Shown here one piece after another: positions 53,184 through 61,282 of a DNA stretch of 64,000 nucleotides. Position 1 is the first letter of the stretch. Each line of letters starts with the position of its first letter. Origin of the DNA: Candidatus Schneewindia gallinarum. GTDB lineage: Bacteria; Bacillota; Clostridia; Oscillospirales; Ruminococcaceae. Below the pieces are notes generated by a model. The model was not told where the DNA came from, did not search any database, and was given only the letters and a program-made list of their open reading frames with translations. The stretch is taken from assembly GCA_904420175.1 (NCBI GenBank), contig CAJFUF010000025.1:1-64000 (forward strand), given 5' to 3'. The position numbers were made by a program, and so were the translations under genes.

Positions 53184-54479
53184 TTGGTGCTGAGCCGTCC
53201 GGCAAAATTTTTTACAGTGCTTTTTCCGGCGCTGTTCATGGCAGAACTGTTCCTCGGTTTTAACGGGGCACAGCTTGTGCTGTTCGGCCTGTCCATCCGC
53301 AAGCTGCTGTTTGTGCTTGCTGCGGCAACGCTGTTTTTGGCGGCAGCGGCCCAGGTGAAAAAGCGGGGCCTGCACGGCTTTGTCCGGCGGATAGATCTGC
53401 TGCCGCTGTGCTTCCTTGCGCTTAACCTGCTGTGGATGACGGCGGTGCCCCTTGCCGCAGGCACTTCCCTGCGGGCCGCCTTTGACGACGCGGGGTGCCT
53501 GTTTATGCTGGCGCTGTACTTTCCGGTGTCCATGCTGGTGCGGGCCGGGGTGTACCGCATGCAGAGGATAGAGCAGCTGGTGTTGGGCCTGTCCACCGCC
53601 CTGGCGGTGGAACACCTTGTGTTTTATATGTGCGGCCGGATTGATATGAGCTTTGGCATTAAATTTTTTGAGTTTTTGCACCGGCTGTCCGGCGGTACCT
53701 CGGTTATCCAGCAGGTCATCCTTGGCGAAAACTATGTACGCGTCATTTTTCCAACCACCGTCCTGCTGCTGCCCGGCCTGTACGTGCTTTTGCGCCGGTG
53801 GCGCAGGCTGACCCCGTGGGATGGTGTGTGTGCGGCACTGCTGCTGACGGCGGTGTTTACCACCATGACCCGCTCGCTGTGGATTGGCGTTGCAGTGTCC
53901 TTTGTGCTGTTCGCCGTGCTGTACGGGGCCTTGTGCGTCAAGAACCGCCGCCGGTTTCTCAAGGTCATGCTTGCAGGGCTGGCGGTTCTGGCCGTGGCGG
54001 TAATGGCCCTGAACTTCCTTGTGTTTGATGGGAACCTGCTCGGCCGGCTGACGGGAAATGAAAACCCCCAGATTCCGGGGCAGAGCACGCAGCGGCCGGA
54101 GGAGGAAAACGCAAGGCAGGTGCAGACACAGGCGCTGCTTGAAAAATTTTCACATCGCCCGGTGCTGGGCTATGGCTATGGAAGCTATGCGCAGGACTGT
54201 ATCCGATCGGAGGCGCAGCCCTATTCCTATGAGATGTTCCTGCCTGCGCTGCTGATGAAAACGGGCGTTCTCGGCACGGCGGTGTGGGCCGCCACGGCGG
54301 GTCTGTTTCTGTGGTTGTCCTTCCGGAAAAACAGGCAGGATTTTCCCGCGGTCTGTTTTCTGTCCCTTAGTTTTTTCCTCATGTTCCAGACCAATCCCTT
54401 CTTATTCAATTTCTGCGGCATGGGGCTTCTGTGCTTTTTGTTTTTAACCTGGAATGAACAGGAGCCGGACGGCAGGTAA
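53184..54479 (+). CDS. Wzy-like O-antigen/polysaccharide polymerase or ligase
   Basis: A 431-residue membrane protein with about ten to twelve hydrophobic segments and a Wzy/WaaL-like C-terminal half (FSHRPVLGYGYGSYAQDCIR preceded by a periplasmic-type loop). Such proteins polymerise or ligate polysaccharide repeat units. The start chosen is TTG at 53184, 8 nt after GGGAGG. The upstream ATG at 53118 would put the rfbD terminator hairpin inside the gene, so it is rejected. It follows the rhamnose genes and fits a rhamnose-containing polymer. Confidence 0.8.
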   Translation: MVLSRPAKFFTVLFPALFMAELFLGFNGAQLVLFGLSIRKLLFVLAAATLFLAAAAQVKKRGLHGFVRRIDLLPLCFLALNLLWMTAVPLAAGTSLRAAFDDAGCLFMLALYFPVSMLVRAGVYRMQRIEQLVLGLSTALAVEHLVFYMCGRIDMSFGIKFFEFLHRLSGGTSVIQQVILGENYVRVIFPTTVLLLPGLYVLLRRWRRLTPWDGVCAALLLTAVFTTMTRSLWIGVAVSFVLFAVLYGALCVKNRRRFLKVMLAGLAVLAVAVMALNFLVFDGNLLGRLTGNENPQIPGQSTQRPEEENARQVQTQALLEKFSHRPVLGYGYGSYAQDCIRSEAQPYSYEMFLPALLMKTGVLGTAVWAATAGLFLWLSFRKNRQDFPAVCFLSLSFFLMFQTNPFLFNFCGMGLLCFLFLTWNEQEPDGR

Positions 54480-54501
54480 AACCGTCCGACTCCTGTTTTT
54501 T
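54459..54501 (+). terminator. Terminator after the polymerase gene
   Basis: Stem with one mismatch (54459-54472 and 54482-54495) followed by TTTTTT. It overlaps the stop codon. Confidence 0.88.
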
Positions 54502-54510
54502 GTATAGAAG

Positions 54511-54539
54511 AAAAGCGCACCCTTTCAAACAGGGTGCGC
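54511..54539 (-). terminator. Terminator of the minus-strand glycosyltransferase
   Basis: Minus-strand stem GCGCACCCT/AGGGTGCGC (54531-54539 and 54515-54523) followed by TTTTCTT. Confidence 0.85.
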
Positions 54540-54580
54540 AGAACATGCAGTCCGCTCGCCTGCCGGCGGGTTCCGGGCAG

Positions 54581-55507
54581 TCAGATAGATACAAACTGAC
54601 CCAGAGTTCTGGACAGGGTGTTTTTATAAAACCGGTTTTTGATAAGAATGCGGATTTTTTTCATTTTGCCTGCCTTTAACAGCGCCGCATAGTCCGCCAG
54701 CAGGGCCTGCTGCCCCTTTGTCAGCCTGTCGCGGTACTGGTTCAGAAAACAGGCGGCCTGTGAGAAGGACTCGTAGTAGTTGTGCCGCACGGTGGCCCGG
54801 TTTTTGAACTTGGCGATAAGGAATCCGGCGCTTTTCGCATCCTTTGCGCCCACGCTGTTTGCACCGTGCTGGCGGTACAGCATGGTGGGCCGACTCACAA
54901 AGCCTGTGCGCCCAAGGGCGGAGGCCAGCAGCGCAATCCACCAGTCGTGCATGACGAACACCTCCGGCACGCCGTCAATCAGCTCTGCCAGCGCCCGGTT
55001 GTACATGGCCGTGCAGCCGGTGACATTGTTTTGCACCACCACATTGCGCAGTTCGTCCCTCTCGGGGGAGATGCGCTGAAATGCCCACAGGGATTCATTT
55101 ATGGTGTTCAGCTGCCCGTCCACAACCTTTAAGTCCGTGTGCACAAGCAGCGGGGTGTGTGCGCCTGCGTCCTGCTCCAGCTGCTTCATGGCGGCCAGCG
55201 TGCACTCGATTTTGTCCGGCAGCCACACGTCGTCCTGATCGCACAGCATAACGTAGTCGTCCCGGATGGTGCGGCACAGCTGAAAGAAGTTCCACTTGGC
55301 CCCGCCGGAGGGCTTGTCCGCTGTTGTCACATGGATTTTTCCGGGATAGCGCCCCGCATAATCCTGCAAAATGGCAGGCGTCGCATCGGTGGAGCAGTCG
55401 TCCCGGACAAAAAGCGTCCAGTCCGTGACGGACTGGGCGAGAATGGACTCCAGCTGTTCTTTTAAAAAGCGTTCGCCGTTATAGGTGGCAAGCAGGATAG
55501 AAATCAT
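54581..55507 (-). CDS. Family 2 glycosyltransferase, rhamnosyltransferase-like
   Basis: A 308-residue GT2 protein: MISILLATYNGERFLKEQLE, LFVRDDCSTDATPAIL, and MLCDQDDVWLPDKIE as the DxD region (about residues 86-100), then VMHDWWIALLASALG and RQHGANSVGA. This pattern matches rhamnosyltransferases of bacterial cell-wall polysaccharides. The start is the ATG at 55507 after GAAGAGG. It is convergent with the polymerase gene and belongs to the same polysaccharide locus. Confidence 0.88.
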   Translation of the reverse strand: MISILLATYNGERFLKEQLESILAQSVTDWTLFVRDDCSTDATPAILQDYAGRYPGKIHVTTADKPSGGAKWNFFQLCRTIRDDYVMLCDQDDVWLPDKIECTLAAMKQLEQDAGAHTPLLVHTDLKVVDGQLNTINESLWAFQRISPERDELRNVVVQNNVTGCTAMYNRALAELIDGVPEVFVMHDWWIALLASALGRTGFVSRPTMLYRQHGANSVGAKDAKSAGFLIAKFKNRATVRHNYYESFSQAACFLNQYRDRLTKGQQALLADYAALLKAGKMKKIRILIKNRFYKNTLSRTLGQFVSI

Positions 55508-55535
55508 ACGACCGCCTCTTCGTGATGTTTTTTTT

Positions 55536-55565
55536 ATTATAGCATGAACCGGGGGCGCCTGACAA
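55536..55565 (-). promoter_or_regulatory. Sigma-A promoter of the glycosyltransferase
   Basis: Minus-strand TTGTCA (55560-55565), 18-nt spacer, TATAAT (55536-55541) with TG for an extended -10. Confidence 0.75.
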
Positions 55566-55604
55566 TCGCTTTGGGACGGCTTTTGTGCGGGCAGCAGGCG
55601 CCAT

Positions 55605-55642
55605 AAGAAAAGGGTGGGCCTTTCCGGTCCCACCCTTTTCTT
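55605..55642 (-). terminator. Terminator of the acetyltransferase gene
   Basis: Perfect 14-bp stem (55605-55618 and 55629-55642), ending in a pyrimidine-rich arm on the minus strand. It begins at the stop codon. Confidence 0.8.
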
Positions 55643-56291
55643 ACAGCAGCTTTTTTATGGCCGCCCGCACCTCGTCAAGATTTTCATTACACAGCACCGG
55701 CAGGAAATCCGCCAGCTTTTCCGGCGAAAAGTCCCACCAGCGAAGCGCCAGCAGCATGTCCGTCAGCTCCTGGTCAAAGCGCTTTTTGACGGCGCGCGCC
55801 GGGTTGCCTCCCACGACGGTGTAGGGCTCCACATCCTTCGTCACAATCGAGTGGGCGGCAACAATCGCCCCGTCGCCGATGTGTACACCCGGCAGGATGA
55901 CGCTGTTCCTTCCGATCCATACGTCGTTGCCGACCACCGTGTCCCCTTTAAAGGGCAGCTGGGAAAGATGTGGCGGGGTCCTCTGCTCCCAGACGCCGCC
56001 GAACACATGGAAGGGGTAGGTGCTGATACTGTCCAGCCGGTGGTTGGCGCTGCCCATGATGAACTGGGTACCGCTTGCAATGGCGCAGAATTTGCCGATA
56101 ATCAGCCTGTCGCCGAACTCCGGCCAGTTGAACAGGACGTTGTTCTTCTCAAAGGCGGTGGGGTCGTCGGGATCGTCGTAGTAGGTATAGTCCCCAACAA
56201 AAATGTTGGGGGCGGTAATCACATTTTTCAAAAAGCAGGTTGTCCCGTACTCATTGGGAAACACTGCATCCGGGTTTGGAAATTTGTCCAT
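55641..56291 (-). CDS. Xenobiotic O-acetyltransferase, Vat/CatB-like (left-handed beta-helix)
   Basis: A 216-residue hexapeptide-repeat acyltransferase. The sequence [20 protein letters not shown] matches the catalytic His region of streptogramin (Vat) and CatB-type acetyltransferases. [20 protein letters not shown] and [20 protein letters not shown] are the hexapeptide coils, and [13 protein letters not shown] the C-terminal turn. The family acetylates antibiotics such as streptogramin A or chloramphenicol, but many chromosomal members have unknown substrates. SD AGGAGG lies 6 nt before the ATG. It is preceded by a short upstream ORF in a leader of about 130 nt. Confidence 0.87.
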   Translation of the reverse strand: MDKFPNPDAVFPNEYGTTCFLKNVITAPNIFVGDYTYYDDPDDPTAFEKNNVLFNWPEFGDRLIIGKFCAIASGTQFIMGSANHRLDSISTYPFHVFGGVWEQRTPPHLSQLPFKGDTVVGNDVWIGRNSVILPGVHIGDGAIVAAHSIVTKDVEPYTVVGGNPARAVKKRFDQELTDMLLALRWWDFSPEKLADFLPVLCNENLDEVRAAIKKLL

Positions 56292-56305
56292 GGTAATCCT
56301 CCTGT

Positions 56306-56380
56306 TTATTTACCGCAGTCACCTCCAGACCAGATTTCCAATGCGGTTGCTACCGCCCGCTTTGTACGCAGCGCTTTCAT
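56306..56380 (-). CDS. Leader peptide ORF upstream of the acetyltransferase
   Basis: A 24-codon minus-strand ORF starting [14 protein letters not shown] and ending WSGGDCGK. It has a ribosome-binding site (AAGAAGG, 9 nt spacing), and its stop TAA ends 2 nt before the AGGAGG of the acetyltransferase. It lies wholly inside the leader set by the promoter at 56432-56460. A perfect SD-like GGAGGTGA occurs within the ORF near its end. Confidence 0.55.
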   Translation of the reverse strand: MKALRTKRAVATALEIWSGGDCGK

Positions 56381-56431
56381 TGCACGTAACCTTCTTTGCC
56401 GTCTGATGGGCCGCAGAGGGCCTTCCAGGAA

Positions 56432-56460
56432 ATTGTAGCATTCGCGGCAAACCATGTCAA
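56432..56460 (-). promoter_or_regulatory. Strong sigma-A promoter of the acetyltransferase
   Basis: Minus-strand TTGACA (56455-56460), 17-nt spacer, TACAAT (56432-56437) preceded by TG. It gives a leader of about 130 nt. Confidence 0.85.
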
Positions 56461-56503
56461 ACCCCGTGCGCTTAATATATCCCGCCGGGGTGGAAATTCC
56501 CGC

Positions 56504-56532
56504 TTGCCCGCAGGGCGGCCGGTTGTTATAAT
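56504..56532 (+). promoter_or_regulatory. Sigma-A promoter of the fucO-type gene
   Basis: TTGCCC (56504-56509), 17-nt spacer, TATAAT (56527-56532) with TG for an extended -10. Confidence 0.8.
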
Positions 56533-56584
56533 AAAACTGAGACCGGGTGAAAACCGGATTTTAAAAGAAAGCGAGGAAACGGTT

Positions 56585-57733
56585 ATGGTAAACAGAATTG
56601 TACTGAACGGGATTTCCTATCACGGCAGCGGCGCCATCAGCGCCATTGTGGACGAGGTGAAGGGCAGGGGCTTTCAAAAGGCATTTATTTGCTCCGACCC
56701 GGATCTTATCAAGTTTGGCGTCACCGGCAAGGTGACGGATCTGCTGGATAAAAACGGCATGGCCTATACGGTGTATTCCGACATTAAGGCCAACCCCACC
56801 ATTGAAAATGTCCAGCACGGGGTCAAGGCATTTCAGGACAGCGGCGCAGATTATATGATCGCTGTCGGCGGCGGATCTTCCATGGACACGGCCAAGGCCA
56901 TCGGTATCATCATTACAAACCCGGAGTTTGCGGATGTCCGCAGCCTTGAAGGTGTGGCCCCCACAAAAAACAAATGCGTGTTTACCATTGCCGTGCCGAC
57001 CACGGCAGGAACCGCTGCGGAGGTCACCATCAACTATGTTATCACCGATGTGGAGAAAAAGCGGAAATTCGTGTGTGTGGACGTCCATGACATCCCGGAC
57101 ATCGCCGTGATTGACCCGGATATGATGTCCAGCATGCCCAAGGGCCTGACTGCGGCCACCGGGATGGACGCGCTGACCCACGCTATTGAGGGCTTCACCA
57201 CCAAAGCCGCGTGGGAGATGACGGACATGTTCCATCTGAAGGCGATTGAAATCATTTCCCGCTCCCTGCGGGGCGCGGTGGACAACACGCCTGAAGGGCG
57301 CGAGGGGATGGCCCTCGGCCAGTATATTGCGGGCATGGGCTTCTCCAACGTGGGCCTCGGCATTGTGCACAGCATGGCGCACGGCCTCGGCGCGCTGTAT
57401 GACACGCCCCACGGCGTGGCCAATGCCATCATCCTTCCCACTGTGATGGAGTACAACGCACCCAACACCGGCGATAAGTACCGGTATATTGCAGCCGCCA
57501 TGGGCGTTGAAGGGACAGAGTCCATGACGCAGGAGCAGTATCGCAAGGCAGCGGTGGACGCGGTAAAGCAGCTGGCAGCCGATGTAGGGATCCCCTCTGA
57601 CTTAAAGGGAATCCTGAAAGAGGAGGACGTGGACTTCCTCTCTGAAAGCGCCTATGCGGACGCGTGCCGCCCCGGCAACCCCCGCGACACCAGCGTGGAG
57701 GAGATAAAACAGCTGTATCTCAGCCTGCTGTAA
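56585..57733 (+). CDS. fucO: Iron-containing alcohol dehydrogenase, lactaldehyde reductase type
   Basis: A 382-residue group III alcohol dehydrogenase very close in pattern to FucO, which reduces lactaldehyde to 1,2-propanediol with NADH. Visible segments are MVNRIVLNGISYHGSGAISA, AVGGGSSMDTAKAIG, VPTTAGTAAEVTINYVITD and NPEFADVRSLEG. The iron ligands lie in DMMSSMPKG-GMDALTHAIEG, IVHSMAHGLGA and DTPHGVANA. Lactaldehyde comes from fucose and rhamnose breakdown, yet no catabolic gene for either is nearby. The ATG at 56585 follows GCGAGGA. Confidence 0.93.
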   Translation: MVNRIVLNGISYHGSGAISAIVDEVKGRGFQKAFICSDPDLIKFGVTGKVTDLLDKNGMAYTVYSDIKANPTIENVQHGVKAFQDSGADYMIAVGGGSSMDTAKAIGIIITNPEFADVRSLEGVAPTKNKCVFTIAVPTTAGTAAEVTINYVITDVEKKRKFVCVDVHDIPDIAVIDPDMMSSMPKGLTAATGMDALTHAIEGFTTKAAWEMTDMFHLKAIEIISRSLRGAVDNTPEGREGMALGQYIAGMGFSNVGLGIVHSMAHGLGALYDTPHGVANAIILPTVMEYNAPNTGDKYRYIAAAMGVEGTESMTQEQYRKAAVDAVKQLAADVGIPSDLKGILKEEDVDFLSESAYADACRPGNPRDTSVEEIKQLYLSLL

Positions 57734-57747
57734 CCGGACAGAGACAG

Positions 57748-57785
57748 AAAAGGCCCCCCTGCAGTATTTCTGCAGGGGGCCTTTT
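57748..57785. terminator. Bidirectional terminator between fucO and sigK
   Basis: Stem of about 16 bp (57748-57764 and 57770-57785) with A-run and T-run at the ends. The genes are convergent. Confidence 0.9.
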
Positions 57786-57788
57786 CTG

Positions 57789-58514
57789 TCAGCGCTTTTT
57801 CTCCCCGGCTTCACCTGCGGGCAGTGAAATGCACTCAAACTTTTTTCGAAGCTGTAAAATCGCTTTCTTCTCAATCCGCGACACATAGCTGCGGGAGATG
57901 CCAAGCCTGTCGGCCACCTCCCGCTGTGTCATGGGATGGCGGCCATACAGGCCGTACCGCAGGCAGACAATCTCCCGTTCACGGTCTGCAAGACAGCTCT
58001 CCACCAGTTGATACAGCCGCTGGGACTTTAATTTCAGGTCAAGGTCCTCCACAAGATCCGTGCTGTCGGAGAACACATCCAGCAGGGTCAGGGTGTTGCC
58101 GTCCTTGTCGGTGTCCAGCGGGTCGTTGATGTAGACATCCTGCGAATATTTTTTCGTCCCGCGGAAATACATAAGGATTTCGTTTTCCACACACCGGGAA
58201 GCGTAGGTGGCGAAGCGTGTGCCCTTGGTGCAGTCGAAGGTGGAAACCGCTTTAATAAGCCCGATGGTGCCGATGGAGATAAGGTCATCCTGCTCCTTTA
58301 CCTTGGCGTAATACTTTTTTATGATGTGCGCCACCAGACGCAGGTTGTGCTCAATGAGCGTGTTCCGCGCCTGCTCGTCTCCTGCGGCCATTCTTTCAAA
58401 GCAGGCGCGTTCCTCCTCTGCGGACAGGGGCTTGGGAAAGGAGCCGCTGCCCGAGATGTGCAGCAGGAAAAAAAGCAGATTGGAAAATACAAACGTAAGC
58501 AGGCTTGGCAGCAT
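57789..58514 (-). CDS. sigK: RNA polymerase sporulation sigma factor K
   Basis: Directs late mother-cell transcription in sporulation. The 241-residue protein has a hydrophobic pro-sequence (LLTFVFSNLLFFLLHISG) that is removed by SpoIVFB in Bacillus, then region 2 (HNLRLVAHIIKKYY, DLISIGTIGLIKAVSTFD, TRFATYASRCVENEILMYFR) and region 4 (LVESCLADREREIVCLRYGL, REVADRLGISRSYVSRIEKK). The gene is continuous: no skin element interrupts it. The ATG at 58514 is preferred to a GTG 9 nt upstream since AAAGG lies 8 nt before it. Confidence 0.94.
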   Translation of the reverse strand: MLPSLLTFVFSNLLFFLLHISGSGSFPKPLSAEEERACFERMAAGDEQARNTLIEHNLRLVAHIIKKYYAKVKEQDDLISIGTIGLIKAVSTFDCTKGTRFATYASRCVENEILMYFRGTKKYSQDVYINDPLDTDKDGNTLTLLDVFSDSTDLVEDLDLKLKSQRLYQLVESCLADREREIVCLRYGLYGRHPMTQREVADRLGISRSYVSRIEKKAILQLRKKFECISLPAGEAGEKKR

Positions 58515-58537
58515 AACACACACACCTTTCTTTCAGC

Positions 58538-58545
58538 AATGTATA
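58538..58545 (-). promoter_or_regulatory. Possible sigma-E -10 element of sigK
   Basis: Minus-strand TATACATT, one base different from the sigma-E CATACATT pattern, about 24 nt before the sigK start codon. No matching -35 box seen. sigK is sigma-E dependent in Bacillus. Confidence 0.35.
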
Positions 58546-58669
58546 TGCGGAAAGGCATGGCGGTTTGTCTGTCCGCTTTCTCTTTCTATGCCGAAACAGA
58601 CCCCGCGCGCCGTCTGCAACGGGTGCGGCGGGAAAAAATAAAGAAGATCTCCCTTCCTGCAAAAGACTA

Positions 58670-58678
58670 TGGTATAAT
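58670..58678 (+). promoter_or_regulatory. Extended -10 promoter of ptsI
   Basis: TGGTATAAT at 58670-58678 (perfect TGnTATAAT). It lacks a clear -35 box. Confidence 0.65.
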
Positions 58679-58706
58679 GGGAACAACAGCAGAGGAGGCG
58701 ATGTGT

Positions 58707-60422
58707 TTGAGGATTCACGGAACGGCAGTCTCCAGAGGGTATGCCGTCGGGAAAGTGTTTGTGTTTCGCCCCTTCCGCGCGAAAATTGCGCCGAAGTACC
58801 TGCTTTCCGACCAGGTGGAAGGGGCGCTGTCCCGCTTCCAGCAGGCGCTTGCCGATGCGGAGGCGGAACTGGACGTCATTGTGGCAGGCGTGCAGAAAAC
58901 GGATCCGGACAAGGCGGCCATTTTTGACGCGCACCGCTCCATCCTGAAGGATGAGGAGCTGTGCGGTGAAATTCTTGAAAAAATTAAGGAGGACTTACTC
59001 AGCCCGGAATATGCGGTGGAACTGTGCTTCGAGCGGTTCATCCAGCTGCTTTCCGCCAATGAGAGCGAGACATTTCGTGAGCGCTGCGCCGATTTGAAGG
59101 ATGTGAAAAGCCGCCTGCAGCGGGTGTATCTCGGCATCAAGGAAAGCAACCTTGCCCGCTTGAAGGAGCCGGTCATTATTGTCGCGAACGATTTGTATCC
59201 CTCCGACACGGTAACCATGAAGCGTGAGATGGTACTGGGCATTGCCACGGAGGTGGGCGGCTTTACTTCCCATTCCGCCATCCTTGCACGAAGCTACGGT
59301 ATCCCGGCGCTGTGCGGCGTCTCCGATGCGACCGAGGCGCTGTGCGACGGGCAGACAGCGGTTCTTGATGCGGAGGAAGGCATACTGCTGACACAGCCCT
59401 CCGGCGCCGAGGTGGAGCGGTATCGCGCCCTGCGCAGCACCTTTCTGGCGGAACGGAAAAAGCTGGACGCATATAAACGTATCAGGCCCGTCACAAAGGA
59501 CGGGGTACGGGTGGAGGTGTCCGTTAACATCGGCGACCCCACACGGACGGATTTTATGGATCTTGAGCTGGCGGACGGCATTGGGCTGTTCCGCACGGAG
59601 TTTTTATATATGCGGGGGAAAAATCCCCCCGGCGAGCGGGAGCAGGAACAGGTCTACCGCCGGGTTATCCGCGCGGCGAAGGGAAAGCCGGTGCTGATAA
59701 GGACGCTGGACGTCGGCGGTGACAAAAAACTTGCCGGAATGGAGGAGAAGGAGCCGAACCCCTTTCTCGGCCTGCGTGCGGTACGGTACTGCTTCGTGCA
59801 TGAGGAACTGTTTTTAACCCAGCTGCGCGCCCTGCTGCGGGCGGGGGCAGAGGGGCCTGTGGGCATCATGTTCCCCATGGTCAGCAGCATGGAGGAGCTG
59901 GCCCGCTGTAAGGAGTTTGTGGAGCAGGCGAAGCAGCAGCTCCGCGCGCAGAACGTACCCTTTGACGAAAACATCCGCCTCGGCGTGGTGGTGGAAGTGC
60001 CCGCGCTGCCCTTTATCGCACGGGAGGTGGCGGCACAGGTGGACTTTGCCAGCATTGGCACCAATGATTTGTGCCAGTATACGCTGGCGGTGGACCGGCT
60101 CAACCCACGGGTCAGCAGCTACTACCAAAGTTTCCACCCTGCGGTGCTGCGCGCTGTGAAGATGACGGCGGACGCGTTTCAGCAGGCCGGGAAGCCGCTG
60201 AGCGTCTGCGGGGAGATGGCGGGCGAGACGGCGGGTGCGCTGCTGCTGATTGGCCTCGGCATCCGAAGGCTGAGTATGAACGCCCCCGGTATGGCCGGCG
60301 TCAAAAAGCTGATTACCAACGTGTCTGTAACGGACGCGCAGGAGGTGGCCCGGCAGGCCCTCGGCTTTTCCAGTGCGGAACAGATTGAAGCATATTTACA
60401 GGACGTTATGCGGCAGCTTTGA
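58707..60422 (+). CDS. ptsI: Phosphoenolpyruvate-protein phosphotransferase (enzyme I)
   Basis: Enzyme I of the sugar phosphotransferase system, passing phosphate from PEP to HPr. The 571-residue protein starts RIHGTAVSRGYAVGKVFVF. The phospho-accepting His is in GGFTSHSAILARSYGIPAL; the PEP-binding barrel shows GIGLFRTEFLYM, GIMFPMVSSMEE, GTNDLCQYTLAVDR and the active Cys of LSVCGEMAG. The start is TTG at 58707, 8 nt after GGAGG; the ATG at 58701 is only 2 nt from that site. ptsH is not adjacent. Confidence 0.96.
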   Translation: MRIHGTAVSRGYAVGKVFVFRPFRAKIAPKYLLSDQVEGALSRFQQALADAEAELDVIVAGVQKTDPDKAAIFDAHRSILKDEELCGEILEKIKEDLLSPEYAVELCFERFIQLLSANESETFRERCADLKDVKSRLQRVYLGIKESNLARLKEPVIIVANDLYPSDTVTMKREMVLGIATEVGGFTSHSAILARSYGIPALCGVSDATEALCDGQTAVLDAEEGILLTQPSGAEVERYRALRSTFLAERKKLDAYKRIRPVTKDGVRVEVSVNIGDPTRTDFMDLELADGIGLFRTEFLYMRGKNPPGEREQEQVYRRVIRAAKGKPVLIRTLDVGGDKKLAGMEEKEPNPFLGLRAVRYCFVHEELFLTQLRALLRAGAEGPVGIMFPMVSSMEELARCKEFVEQAKQQLRAQNVPFDENIRLGVVVEVPALPFIAREVAAQVDFASIGTNDLCQYTLAVDRLNPRVSSYYQSFHPAVLRAVKMTADAFQQAGKPLSVCGEMAGETAGALLLIGLGIRRLSMNAPGMAGVKKLITNVSVTDAQEVARQALGFSSAEQIEAYLQDVMRQL

Positions 60423-60423
60423 T

Positions 60424-60450
60424 AAAAAATACATTTTTTCTGTATTTTTT
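60424..60450. repeat. AT-rich perfect inverted repeat after ptsI
   Basis: AAAAAATACA and TGTATTTTTT (60424-60433 and 60441-60450) around a TTTTTTC spacer. It starts 1 nt after the ptsI stop codon. It could be a weak terminator or an operator ahead of the next promoter. Confidence 0.7.
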
Positions 60451-60462
60451 GCCCTGATGTAC

Positions 60463-60491
60463 TTGCAAAACAGGGAAGAGTGCTGTAGAAT
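60463..60491 (+). promoter_or_regulatory. Sigma-A promoter of the YczE-type gene
   Basis: TTGCAA (60463-60468), 17-nt spacer, TAGAAT (60486-60491). Confidence 0.8.
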
Positions 60492-60517
60492 AGATAAAGT
60501 GTGAAGTGGAGGATAGT

Positions 60518-61237
60518 ATGGTGGCAAAAGGCATCACGGCCGAGGCCGTAAAAAAACATATTTGTAAGTTCATTATTGTGTATCTTGGGATTTTCATCGC
60601 TGCAATCGGCGTATCCAGCATTCTGGTTGCCAATGTGGGCGGCGACCCCATCACCATTTTTACGGATGGCCTGGCCTATGTCTCCGGCCAGCCCTACTGG
60701 GTGATGTCGATTATCAGCAACAGCACGTTTTTTGTGCTGGCACTGATTTTTGCACGGCATCACGTGTTTATAGGCACCCTGATGCATGCGCTGTTTATGG
60801 GCATGAATATCAGCTTTATCAGGCCTATACTCGAAGGGTGGATGGAGAAAATCGGTCACAGCTGGTGGGCTGATTTACTGTTTTTTGCGGTTGGTCTGCT
60901 GCTTCTGGGTATAGGCGTTGGAATACAGCTTAGCGCAAGATACGGTGTTACCGGGGTCGACGCGCTTGTATCGAAAGTGTCGGAGAAGGCCCGTACCCAG
61001 TACCGCTTTATCAGAATCATCTTTGACGCATTATTTGTCCTGATTGGATGGCTTCTGGGCGGCGTTGTGGGCTACGGCTCTATCGTCAGCTTCGTGTTAA
61101 ACGGTCCTATTATTCAGGCTACGGCCAAGTTTGTCAACAAGCATTTCCTTATCAAAATCGGGCTCGGGGACGAGCGGAACCTGTTTTTGAAGGATAAGGA
61201 CAAGCAGGAGCAGGCAGTGCAGTCCGTGGGTGATTAG
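60518..61237 (+). CDS. YczE/YyaS/YitT-type membrane protein
   Basis: A 239-residue membrane protein with about five hydrophobic segments (FIIVYLGIFIAAIGVSSILV first) and the family features VGGDPITIFTDGLA and QLSARYGVTGVDALVSKVSE. It ends in a charged cytoplasmic tail (DKDKQEQAV). The function of the family is unknown; YitT/YczE relatives appear in Firmicutes of many kinds. The ATG at 60518 follows GGAGGA; an earlier GTG at 60506 lies before that site. Transcribed alone, between a promoter and a terminator. Confidence 0.85.
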   Translation: MVAKGITAEAVKKHICKFIIVYLGIFIAAIGVSSILVANVGGDPITIFTDGLAYVSGQPYWVMSIISNSTFFVLALIFARHHVFIGTLMHALFMGMNISFIRPILEGWMEKIGHSWWADLLFFAVGLLLLGIGVGIQLSARYGVTGVDALVSKVSEKARTQYRFIRIIFDALFVLIGWLLGGVVGYGSIVSFVLNGPIIQATAKFVNKHFLIKIGLGDERNLFLKDKDKQEQAVQSVGD

Positions 61238-61282
61238 GCGCTTGACACGCAAACCAGATACGGGCGAATAAACCGATTGTCC

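Noticed and set aside
58701-58703. ATG as the ptsI start
   Set aside because: It lies 2 nt from GGAGG; the TTG two codons later has ideal spacing and begins the conserved N-terminus.
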